From JBNJEM01 sp051745935 (GTDB lineage Bacteria; Planctomycetota; Planctomycetia; Pirellulales; Pirellulaceae), in the NCBI GenBank assembly GCA_051745935.1, contig JBNJEM010000266.1:1-10027 (forward strand): a DNA stretch of 10,027 bases. Direction: 5' to 3'. How positions within the stretch are numbered: the stretch's first letter is position 1; each line of letters opens with the position of its first letter. The position numbers were made by a program, and so were the translations under genes. This document shows, piece by piece, positions 1 through 6,020 of this stretch. The notes under the pieces were generated by a model, which saw only the letters and a program-made list of their open reading frames with translations, had not been told where the DNA came from and did not search any database.

Positions 1-351
1 TAGGTGAAAAGGAACCCGCCCGGTTTTGCCATGGCTTCTTCTTGGGTTTAGCGGTGGGAGGGGACGGCGGGAATGGGACGGGAGGAACAGGGATTCAGTG
101 TCCGCGGGAAAATGGCAGCCCTTGGCTTGAGCTGATAAGAATTGGTTGCTGGGCGGTGACTGTATTTTATCCCCTTTTGTTCCACTAGCAGCACGATTGA
201 AAATGAGCCGCCCACGGCCTGGAACCGATTGGTCCGGGGCTTCTCCTGCGACTACTCAAGCAACCTCTCGAGCTTTGACCTGCTGGCAGGGGCGTTTGTA
301 GAGCAGTGAGGCGGGCTATTGCAATCTGGTGCCACCGTATTCTCCGTGAGG

Positions 352-367
352 CGCTCGTTCGCGAGCG
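352..367. other. Short perfect hairpin, 6-bp stem with TTCG loop
   Basis: CGCTCG, loop TTCG, then CGAGCG: a perfect 6-bp inverted repeat in the gap left of ftsY. No T-run follows on either strand, so it is not a classical intrinsic terminator. It may be a transcript-end or pause structure, or chance in GC-rich DNA. Confidence 0.45.
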
Positions 368-490
368 AGCGGCCCGCCGGAATCTCAGCTCCGAGGAACA
401 AAAACAGAATTAAGAACCCATAACAAAACCACGCGGATGTCCCGAAATCCAAGGGGTTTTCTAAGCGAGAGCTCGGTTTTGTCACGGGCC

Positions 491-533
491 GTAAAAGGCC
501 TCCACGCCAGTCATCGATGTTTTTATCGCGCCA
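491..533. repeat. Dispersed repeat, fragment C (distal part only)
   Basis: This stretch aligns by eye with 9101-9141 at roughly 80% identity with small gaps. Shared blocks are GCCTCCAC, GTCATCGA and TTATCGCGCCA. Flanks on both sides do not match the other copies, so only the far portion of the element is present. On the minus strand both copies encode a similar peptide start (WRDKN), but no open reading frame of credible length is kept. It is probably a decayed copy of the element described at 9006-9141. Confidence 0.55.
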
Positions 534-639
534 CCCTCGGCTCCCCCCCCGATCCTTCCTGGCCCCCTCCCCCGCCACTGCGGACCGGCCCACGACGCGC
601 CGCTTCTTTTCCGGGCTGATCAGGGCGATCCCTCGTCCC

Positions 640-655
640 CGAATCTTCGGATTCG
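640..655 (-). terminator. Hairpin just after ftsY, possible transcript end
   Basis: A perfect 6-bp inverted repeat, CGAATC and GATTCG, with a four-base loop (TTCG on the plus strand, CGAA on the minus). It begins 17 bases past the ftsY stop codon. No U-run follows in the leftward transcript, so termination would have to be factor-dependent or the structure may only protect the 3' end. Read on the plus strand the loop is the very stable cUUCGg type, so a role for rightward transcripts is equally possible. A similar small hairpin follows polA. Confidence 0.35.
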
Positions 656-672
656 CCGGAAGGAAGAACAAC

Positions 673-1713
673 TCATACCTGCTCGGATTCGGGCAATTGA
701 TGGGCGAACAGGGCGTGCACGAAGCGGTCCACGTCAAACGGTGCCAAATCCTCGACGGTTTCACCGAGTCCAATGTACTTCACGGGCAACTCGAATTGCT
801 GACGGATCGGGATCACGACGCCGCCTTTGGCCGTCCCGTCCAGTTTCGCCAGCAGGATACCGGTGCAGCACGCCGCGTCGGAAAACCCTTTGGCTTGGCT
901 AATCCCGTTTTGCCCCGCCGTGGCATCGAGCACGAGAAGCACTTCGTGCGGCGCCTCGGGGATCAACTTGCCGGTCACTCGGCGCATTTTCTCCAGTTGC
1001 TGCATCAGGTTCTTTTGCGTCTGCAACCGGCCGGCGGTGTCGATGATGCAGATCCCCGCGTCCGTTTCAATCGCTCGCGTCACCGCCCGATGCGCCACGC
1101 TCGCGGGATCACTCCGCGGTTGCCCCGTGACGATTTCGGCTCCAATTCGCTCCGCCCAAACCGTGAGCTGCTCAACCGCCGCCGCGCGGAAGGTATCGCC
1201 CGCCCCCAGGATGACACGATGCCCTTGAGTCTGGAACATGTGCGCCAGTTTGGCGATCGAGGTTGTTTTGCCCGACCCGTTGACGCCCACGACCATGATC
1301 ACGGTGGGTCCCTGCGGCGCCAACGAGATGGGCACCGTGGCCTGGGCCATCAAGTCCCGGAGCGTGGCCTGAACGGACGATAACACGTCTTCCATTTGCA
1401 CGACGCGGCCCCGGTTTTCGGACCGCACGCGCTCACGAATCTCGTTGGCCGGGCCGGCTCCCATATCCGTTTTGACCAGAATGGCAAAGAGTTCGTCCAG
1501 GAACGCTTCATCAACCAACCGGCCTTCTCGTTTGAACAGATCGCGAATATCCGTGTTGAGCAGATCCGACGTTTTTTGGAGGCCGCGGCGAACGCGAGAA
1601 AACAAGCTTTTCCCAGACGCGTCCTCCTGCCCTCCCGCCGCGCCCCGCTGCTCGGTCCCTGAATCCTCGGAGGGGGAGGTGTCCGTCTTCTTGAATCGAT
1701 TAAAAATCGCCAT
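673..1713 (-). CDS. ftsY: Signal recognition particle receptor FtsY
   Basis: FtsY is the membrane-associated GTPase that docks the SRP-ribosome complex at the Sec translocon by forming a GTP-dependent heterodimer with Ffh. The 346-residue protein has a short charged N-terminal region (about 1-45) in place of the long acidic A domain of E. coli FtsY, then the helical N domain (about 45-125) and the G domain. Visible GTPase elements are the P-loop GVNGSGKT (143-150), DTFRAAAVEQL (173-183), DTAGR (225-229), DATAGQNG (263-270), AKLDGTAKGG (289-298; the first residue is usually T) and GLGE (315-318), ending in the family's FVHALF-like tail. The ATG at 1713 gives a normal start, but I see no Shine-Dalgarno sequence before it. 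It lies 99 bases after nusB and is the last gene of the leftward run. No frameshift or missing key residue. Confidence 0.97.
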   Translation of the reverse strand: MAIFNRFKKTDTSPSEDSGTEQRGAAGGQEDASGKSLFSRVRRGLQKTSDLLNTDIRDLFKREGRLVDEAFLDELFAILVKTDMGAGPANEIRERVRSENRGRVVQMEDVLSSVQATLRDLMAQATVPISLAPQGPTVIMVVGVNGSGKTTSIAKLAHMFQTQGHRVILGAGDTFRAAAVEQLTVWAERIGAEIVTGQPRSDPASVAHRAVTRAIETDAGICIIDTAGRLQTQKNLMQQLEKMRRVTGKLIPEAPHEVLLVLDATAGQNGISQAKGFSDAACCTGILLAKLDGTAKGGVVIPIRQQFELPVKYIGLGETVEDLAPFDVDRFVHALFAHQLPESEQV

Positions 1714-1812
1714 GGTCTGATCGTGTCTTAAAGATTGAAGTTACCAAAATCTGTTTTCCGCTTCCAACGCGTCCTCGGCGAGCGGAGAGCTCAATGGTCT
1801 TGTCATGGCAGC

Positions 1813-2226
1813 TTACTCCGTATCCTGAGCCTTTTTCAAGAAGCAATCCAGGACCCCGTTCACGAAGTGAGCTGACTGGTGGGTACCAAAACGGCGTGCC
1901 AAGTCAACCGCTTCATCAATGACCACCCGCTCCGGGGTCTCCGTGAACAGGATTTCGAAAGCTCCGATTCGCAATACGTTGCGGTCGGTGACCGCCATTC
2001 GTTTCAGGCTCCAGTTTTCCGTCCGTCGCTGCAGTTCTTCGTCCAAGTATCGCCGGTTGAGGCGGACCCCGGCCACCAGCGAATTGGCGAAGTCAACCAA
2101 ATTCGCCTCGCGATTCAGCCGTCGCCGCACGAAATCATTGGATGCGACCATGCTGTGCCTTGGATTCATATCGTCTTCATACAGCACCTGAAGCGCCACT
2201 TCTCGAGCTCGGCTACGTCGCCACAT
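1813..2226 (-). CDS. nusB: Transcription antitermination factor NusB
   Basis: NusB is a small all-helical RNA-binding protein that, with NusE (ribosomal protein S10), binds boxA in nascent rRNA and keeps RNA polymerase processive. The 137-residue protein has the expected length. The arginine-rich N-terminus (RRSRAREVALQVLYEDD, 3-19) matches the NusB opening. NWSLKRMAVTDRNVLRIGAFE (71-91, up to ILF at 94) and VVIDEAVDLARRFG (101-114) followed by FVNGVLD (121-127) are the family signatures. The ATG at 2226 places the RR motif where homologues have it; the upstream GGCGGTG is only a weak ribosome binding site. Upstream, the 191-base gap to ribH contains a dispersed repeat fragment, a 13-base tandem repeat and a possible promoter, so nusB-ftsY may have its own transcription start. 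ribH-nusB adjacency is common in bacteria. Confidence 0.96.
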   Translation of the reverse strand: MWRRSRAREVALQVLYEDDMNPRHSMVASNDFVRRRLNREANLVDFANSLVAGVRLNRRYLDEELQRRTENWSLKRMAVTDRNVLRIGAFEILFTETPERVVIDEAVDLARRFGTHQSAHFVNGVLDCFLKKAQDTE

Positions 2227-2263
2227 GATGCGTGCACCGCCACTGGTTAAAGTCTGAATGCCT

Positions 2264-2289
2264 GGATATCTTATCCGGATATCTTATAC
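2264..2289. repeat. Tandem 13-base repeat upstream of nusB
   Basis: GGATATCTTATCC (2264-2276) is followed directly by GGATATCTTATAC (2277-2289), 12 of 13 bases identical. Each unit contains the palindrome GATATC, and the junction forms ATCCGGAT. It sits 38-63 bases before the nusB ATG, overlaps the proposed -10 hexamer and start point, and touches the end of repeat fragment A. It could be a paired operator, a by-product of repeat insertion, or replication slippage; the sequence does not decide. Confidence 0.7.
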
Positions 2290-2311
2290 CGGTCGCGGAT
2301 GACTTTGTCCG
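2283..2311 (-). promoter_or_regulatory. Possible sigma70-type promoter for nusB-ftsY
   Basis: Read on the minus strand: -35 CGGACA (2311-2306, four of six matches to TTGACA), a 17-base spacer, and -10 TATAAG (2288-2283, five of six). A start near 2276 would give a leader of about 50 bases to the nusB ATG. Most of the promoter lies inside repeat fragment A. The second copy (9006 onward) lacks two bases here and has a different -10 sequence, so the promoter-like pair is specific to this copy. Confidence 0.35.
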
Positions 2312-2388
2312 CCGCGAGTCCGACCAACGGGAGGACGGCTTGCGTCGGGCGGCTTTCCACCCGGAAAAACCCAACCGCGTGAAATATA
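2287..2388. repeat. Dispersed repeat, fragment A (proximal part)
   Basis: Bases 2287-2378 align with 9006-9095 in the same orientation, with nine mismatches and one two-base gap over 92 columns, including an exact 31-base block at 2320-2350; weaker similarity runs to about 2388. The fragment fills much of the ribH-nusB gap. It stops just short of the ribH stop codon side, and the distal part seen at 9101-9141 is absent. The core contains an inverted repeat (2318-2324 with 2344-2350) closed by a G-U wobble here and by a C-G pair in the other copy. Confidence 0.85.
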
Positions 2389-2417
2389 TACGGCTCGAAA
2401 CACAACCCCGTCCCGTC

Positions 2418-2891
2418 CTACGCGTCCATGACTTTTCCCAGACTGACCATTTCCAAAGCGGCGGCGGCCGATTCGCTCCCTTTGTTGCCCACGTTACCGC
2501 CCGCTCGGTGAATCGCCTGCTCCATCGTGTTACAGGTCAGCACGCCGAACAAAACGGGTAGGTCATGTTGAAGCGCGATCCGTCCCAGCGTCATGCTCAC
2601 CTGGCGGTTGATGTGTTGGTCATGGGTTGTTTCACCTCGGATGACCGCCCCCAAACAGATTACGGCGGCATGCCGTCCGCTGTTGGCGAACCGTTGGGCG
2701 ATCACCGGGATTTCCCAGGCGCCCGGAACATGAGCGACATCGATGTTTCCGTCCTCCACGCCATGGGCAGTGAGTGTTTCCAGGGCGCCGGCGAGCAACT
2801 TATCCGTGATGGTACGATTGTAGCGCGCGACGACAATCGCGAACCGAGTACCGGGGGGAACCGACAATGAACCTTGAAAGGAATTCGGCAT
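2418..2891 (-). CDS. ribH: 6,7-dimethyl-8-ribityllumazine synthase RibH
   Basis: RibH condenses 5-amino-6-ribitylamino-uracil with 3,4-dihydroxy-2-butanone 4-phosphate to give lumazine, the penultimate step of riboflavin synthesis in the cytoplasm; members of this length usually form pentamers or 60-subunit shells. The 157-residue product has typical length. Active-site motifs are all present: YNRTIT (24-29), VPGAWEIP (55-62), GAVIRGETTHDQHI (81-94, with the proposed catalytic His90), PVLFGVLT (112-119), QAIHRAGG (125-132) and NKGSESAAAALEM (136-148). I chose the ATG at 2891 because AGAAGG lies seven bases before it and because an upstream in-frame ATG at 2912 has no ribosome binding site and would add a non-homologous extension. 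It starts 74 bases after rho; no separate ribA/B/E genes are in the window. Confidence 0.97.
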   Translation of the reverse strand: MPNSFQGSLSVPPGTRFAIVVARYNRTITDKLLAGALETLTAHGVEDGNIDVAHVPGAWEIPVIAQRFANSGRHAAVICLGAVIRGETTHDQHINRQVSMTLGRIALQHDLPVLFGVLTCNTMEQAIHRAGGNVGNKGSESAAAALEMVSLGKVMDA

Positions 2892-2965
2892 AAAAAAACC
2901 TTCTATTGGCATTCGTGCAGCCCGGCTGGAACGGAGTAGCCCCCCCCCTGCTCTGGAAGACGATT

Positions 2966-4492
2966 TCAGCCATTCATGTTCATGCTCATCAGAAACTCGG
3001 CGTTGGATCGCGTTTTCTGGAGACGGGTCACCAGCAATTCCATGGCTTCCGGCGAGTTCATCTCGCTGAGCACGCGACGCATGACGCACACCCGTCGATG
3101 CTCTTCTGGATCCATCAGGATTTCTTCTCGGCGCGTGCCAGTGCGATTGATATCAATCGCCGGCCACACGCGGCGGTCCACCAGCTTACGATCCAGCAGG
3201 ATTTCCGAATTGCCCGTTCCCTTGAACTCCTCGAAAATCACCTCATCCATCCTGCTTCCCGTTTCCACCAACGCCGTGGCCATGATGGTCAGCGATCCAC
3301 CCTCTTCCACTTTGCGAGCCGAGCCGAAAAACCGTTTGGGATTCTGGAGGGCGTTGGCGTCCAAGCCGCCGGAGAGAATCTTACCCGATTGGGCACATTC
3401 GGTGTTCCAGGCCCGCGCCAGCCGCGTGATGGAATCGAGGAAAATGACGACATCCGTGCCATATTCGACCATCCGTTTGGCCTTCTCGATCACCATCTCG
3501 GAAACTTGCACATGGCGAGAAGCCGGTTCATCGAACGTCGAGCTGATGACCTCGCAGTTCGTCCCCTTCACTTCCCGCTCCATGTCCGTCACCTCTTCCG
3601 GCCGTTCATCGATCAAGAGCATGATCACGTAGGCATCGGGAAAGTTCGCCAGTACCGCGCGGGCCATTTTTTGGAGCAAGATGGTTTTGCCCGCTCGCGG
3701 TGGACTGACAATTAAACCACGTTGCCCAAATCCGATGGGGGCCACCAAATCAACAACTCGAGTTGAAATCTCCTCCGGCGTCGTTTCCATCACCACGCGA
3801 TTGACCGGATGCAGCGGCGTCAGATCATCGAACTGGACCTTATCCGCCATCAAGTTTGGGTCTTGATAATTGATCGCCTCGACACGCAACAGCGCGAAGT
3901 AACGTTCATTCTCCTTCGGCGGGCGGATCTGCCCGGAGACCGTCGAGCCGGTTTGCAATCCAAAACGGCGAATCTGGCTGGGCGACACGTAAATATCGTC
4001 GGGACAAGACAAATAATGATAGTCGGGACTGCGCAAAAACCCGAAGCCGTCGGGCAGAATCTCCAGCGTTCCCTCTCCATACATCAGGCCGTTCATCTTG
4101 ACCCGCTCTTTCAAAATGCGAAAGATCAGGTCCTGCTTTTTCATGCCCGCGACGTCCGTCACGTTCTCATTGCGAGCCTGCTCGATCAGTTCCGACATGT
4201 TGAGCTTCTGCAGCTCCGCGATGTGGATTTCGCCCTGCTTGATCTTCTCGTACTTATCGTCGCTATCGTCGCTCTTCTGCTCGGTGGGATCACGCCGACC
4301 GCGATCCGCCTCGTCCGCCAATTCCTCGGCCAGGGACAGCGGAGTCCCGCCCTCCTCGTAGGACGAGTCGTCGTACGCATAGTCACCCACCACCGGCTTG
4401 TGGTGAGTCGACTGAGCCTTGTTTTGGCGGCGCGACGTATTCCTGCGACGCTCGCCGCGAGAATCGGAACCGTGGGAATTCGAACTAGTCAT
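2966..4492 (-). CDS. rho: Transcription termination factor Rho
   Basis: Rho is the hexameric RNA-dependent ATPase/helicase that loads on C-rich RNA and terminates transcription. The predicted protein has 508 residues, longer than the 419 of E. coli because of a hydrophilic, charged N-terminal extension (about 1-90, likely disordered). Then come a Rho N helical part (about 90-130), the RNA-binding OB fold with GFGFLRS (149-155), and the ATPase: Walker A SPPRAGKT (263-270), LLIDERPEEVTDM (292-304) carrying the expected catalytic Glu296, Walker B FLDSITRLARAWN (351-363), the Q-loop region SGKILSGGLDANAL (369-382), the R-loop FKGTGN (423-428) and AIDINRTGTR (445-454). The ATG at 4492 has GGAG ten bases upstream. 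An in-frame ATG at 4636 would add 48 unconserved residues and has no ribosome binding site. All catalytic motifs are intact. Confidence 0.97.
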   Translation of the reverse strand: MTSSNSHGSDSRGERRRNTSRRQNKAQSTHHKPVVGDYAYDDSSYEEGGTPLSLAEELADEADRGRRDPTEQKSDDSDDKYEKIKQGEIHIAELQKLNMSELIEQARNENVTDVAGMKKQDLIFRILKERVKMNGLMYGEGTLEILPDGFGFLRSPDYHYLSCPDDIYVSPSQIRRFGLQTGSTVSGQIRPPKENERYFALLRVEAINYQDPNLMADKVQFDDLTPLHPVNRVVMETTPEEISTRVVDLVAPIGFGQRGLIVSPPRAGKTILLQKMARAVLANFPDAYVIMLLIDERPEEVTDMEREVKGTNCEVISSTFDEPASRHVQVSEMVIEKAKRMVEYGTDVVIFLDSITRLARAWNTECAQSGKILSGGLDANALQNPKRFFGSARKVEEGGSLTIMATALVETGSRMDEVIFEEFKGTGNSEILLDRKLVDRRVWPAIDINRTGTRREEILMDPEEHRRVCVMRRVLSEMNSPEAMELLVTRLQKTRSNAEFLMSMNMNG

Positions 4493-4670
4493 GAAAGGGT
4501 AGCTCCAGACGAGCGGTGAGCTTGGCACGCGGACGGTGTCAAGCGGTGGGTCAGGATCCTTGCGCGAAGGTCTGGCTGGCACGACCAACGCCGTGTTTCG
4601 CGGTCCAAAGACTCGCGACTCCCCAGCCAAAATCATAGAAGGGCTGGATCAGAAACATCCATTGCCCTCC

Positions 4671-4698
4671 ATTATCAGGTTTCCCGCTGGCACGTGAA
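4671..4698 (-). promoter_or_regulatory. Weak candidate promoter upstream of rho
   Basis: On the minus strand: TTCACG (4698-4693, four of six), 16-base spacer, GATAAT (4676-4671, five of six). A start near 4664 would leave a leader of about 170 bases before the rho ATG. rho has a long, often autoregulated leader in several bacteria, so this is plausible, but the match is modest and could be chance. Confidence 0.25.
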
Positions 4699-4724
4699 GA
4701 GCGGTTCACTCAAAAAATCCCGTG

Positions 4725-5357
4725 TCAGCGACTTTTCTTGCCTTCGGAACACAGTGTATTCCAAAATTCGTCGATCTGCTCGAGCGTGAAAGCCCACGCC
4801 CCCCCATTGTCAATCACCCAGTCCGCGACTTGCCGCTGCCAGGCCATGCTCGGCTGCATCCGCTCTCGGGCCAACAACTGGACCCGAGACCAGCCCCGCC
4901 GAGCGGCCCGCGACACCCTCACATCAAGGGGTGCGCCGACGTGCAATATCCGGTCGCAATGGGCCGTCCACCCCGCCTTGTGCAAGACCGGTGCATCCAG
5001 CACCGCCACCGGCACCCTGCCCTCGGCCCGCCAGCGATCCAGCAACGTCACGACCCGAGCCTCAATCTCCGGGTGGACCAACGCCTCCAAATAGGCCAAT
5101 TCGCGGGGGCCTTCCGGCGGAGGAGCAAATACCCGCTGGGCAATCGCCGCCCGGTCCAGACGCCCACGCCCCTCTTCTCCCCTCGCGAAAACCTCGTGCC
5201 CCCACCTCGCCCGCAACGCGGCCTGAATGTCCTCGCGTTCTAGGACCGAATGCCCGATACGATCCGCGTCCACGACCTCCGCCCCCCGACGTCCCAATTC
5301 TTGGGCCACCATTGACTTGCCACTGGCAACCCCCCCGGTGATTCCAATCACCCACAT
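4725..5357 (-). CDS. coaE: Dephospho-CoA kinase CoaE
   Basis: CoaE phosphorylates the 3'-hydroxyl of dephospho-CoA with ATP, the last step of coenzyme A synthesis. The 210-residue product fits the family (about 200). It opens with the P-loop GITGGVASGKS (5-15), followed by DADRIGH (30-36), LDRAAIAQRVF (67-77), LEALVHPEI (90-98), VLDAPVLHKAGW (119-130, where many homologues read PLLFE), and the lid/base-binding part RERMQPS (164-170) with DWVIDNGG (179-186). The ATG at 5357 puts the P-loop at the usual distance from the N-terminus; a G-rich stretch precedes it as a poor ribosome binding site. The open frame extends upstream to 5528, but that part is low-complexity and unlike the family. It lies 663 bases after polA and 232 before rho. 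Residues 50-70 and 108-116 are rich in Arg, Glu and Gly. Confidence 0.96.
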   Translation of the reverse strand: MWVIGITGGVASGKSMVAQELGRRGAEVVDADRIGHSVLEREDIQAALRARWGHEVFARGEEGRGRLDRAAIAQRVFAPPPEGPRELAYLEALVHPEIEARVVTLLDRWRAEGRVPVAVLDAPVLHKAGWTAHCDRILHVGAPLDVRVSRAARRGWSRVQLLARERMQPSMAWQRQVADWVIDNGGAWAFTLEQIDEFWNTLCSEGKKSR

Positions 5358-5436
5358 AACGGCCCCCAGATATTGGCATGAAGGCGTTCCCGGGCCGATT
5401 AGGCTGCTGACCGCCCCCAAAGGCTCCGCCCGGCAC

Positions 5437-5454
5437 GGCGGCCTTCTGGCCGCC
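5437..5454. other. Stable GC hairpin in the coaE upstream region
   Basis: GGCGGCC, loop TTCT, GGCCGCC: a perfect 7-bp all-GC stem. It lies about 80 bases before the coaE ATG. No U-run follows in either direction, so it is not an ordinary intrinsic terminator; a leader, pause or processing structure is possible. Confidence 0.5.
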
Positions 5455-5989
5455 CCCATGACTTTCTTCAATGGTGTTTTTCGCGTGAGTGATCTTTGAC
5501 GAGGTGGTTTACGGGGAAATGCCAACATGCGGGAAACGGTCGACGCCCCAAACCAGCCGCTGGGTCACTCGACGCCGACCACGGACGAGACCGCTGAAAA
5601 CAGCCCTCCCACGCGTCGACCTCCCCCCGGCTCGCCCGCTGGCCTGCACGACCCGCTACACGACCCGTCCCGCTGAAAGCCCAAAAACCACTGATTTGTT
5701 CGATGCGTTGTTGTAAGGTTGTAACAGGAACGTAATAGGATTTGATCCCTGCGTACTCTCCGTGGAGCGGGTTCCGGACCGTCGCGCGTCCAAAGTGGGG
5801 CCGTCATCCGATCCCGGCAACAGGCTCTGAAAACGTTCCACGTTCATTATACGGATACGGAGGCAAGCATGACACGGTAGGCGACCACGCCGCCCCCTCG
5901 GTTTCTCCCCTGCCTTTCCCCAAAGCCTCCGTCGGTTTGCCCTGTTTCCGCACGTTTGGGAGCGGGCAAGAAATCGCCGCCCCTCTTTC

Positions 5990-6006
5990 CGGACCTCCAC
6001 GGTCCG
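5990..6006 (-). terminator. Hairpin just after polA, possible transcript end
   Basis: CGGACC, loop of five, GGTCCG: a perfect 6-bp inverted repeat starting 14 bases past the polA stop codon. The following leftward sequence is G/A-rich with only a short T-rich patch about 15 bases on. By position it resembles the hairpin after ftsY; both might mark Rho-dependent or processed 3' ends. Confidence 0.35.
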
Positions 6007-6020
6007 CGGCCTCCGCCCCA

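Larger units (their letters stand above)
1..672. other. Intergenic region left of ftsY, no supportable gene
   Basis: I find no convincing coding region here. Open frames exist on both strands, but they run into the ftsY reading frame or have arbitrary composition and match no family I know. A leftward ATG at base 32 (MAKPGGFLFT to the edge) has a weak AAGAAG upstream and could begin a gene outside the window, but ten codons are not enough to call. The region holds two short perfect hairpins (352-367 and 640-655), a pyrimidine-rich stretch on the plus strand around 541-590 that includes a run of eight C, and a repeat fragment at 491-533. Confidence 0.6.
5358..6020. other. 663-base gap between polA and coaE, no credible gene
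   Basis: I see no gene I can support. Minus-strand frames continue upstream from coaE or downstream from the polA tail without family resemblance. A 63-codon leftward frame beginning at 5847 (MNVERFQSLLPG...) lacks a ribosome binding site. The stretch contains a stable GC hairpin (5437-5454), a 12-base-spaced duplicate of CACGACCCG (5647-5655 and 5659-5667), a perfect TATAAT on the minus strand (5851-5846) without a recognisable -35, and the hairpin after polA. It is probably the polA transcript end plus the leader/promoter region of the coaE-rho-ribH-nusB-ftsY unit. Confidence 0.55.

Noticed and set aside
137..155. Shared TTGGTTGCTGG at the left end and near 8960
   Set aside because: An 11-base match is expected several times by chance in a window of this size, and the flanks do not align.
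252..773. 173-codon leftward open frame overlapping the end of ftsY, with a hydrophobic segment
   Set aside because: It overlaps ftsY out of frame, has no ribosome binding site or family resemblance, and runs through a repeat fragment and a pyrimidine-rich tract.
2940..2948. Run of nine C (nine G on the coding strand) between rho and ribH, as a phase-variable tract
   Set aside because: It is outside both reading frames and about 50 bases from the ribH start, not at a promoter spacer, so there is no mechanism I can support.
2892..3089. 66-residue N-terminal extension of the RibH frame
   Set aside because: It overlaps the end of rho, is not lumazine-synthase-like, and the internal ATG at 2891 has a clear ribosome binding site and gives normal length.
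4493..4636. 48-residue N-terminal extension of Rho from the ATG at 4636
   Set aside because: No ribosome binding site and no Rho-like composition; the ATG at 4492 has GGAG upstream.
5358..5528. 57-residue extension of CoaE
   Set aside because: It places residues before a P-loop that is normally near the N-terminus and passes through a GC hairpin.
5656..5847. 63-codon leftward frame starting MNVERFQSLL directly at a TATAAT sequence
   Set aside because: No ribosome binding site, start too close to the -10 for even a leaderless message, and no recognisable similarity.
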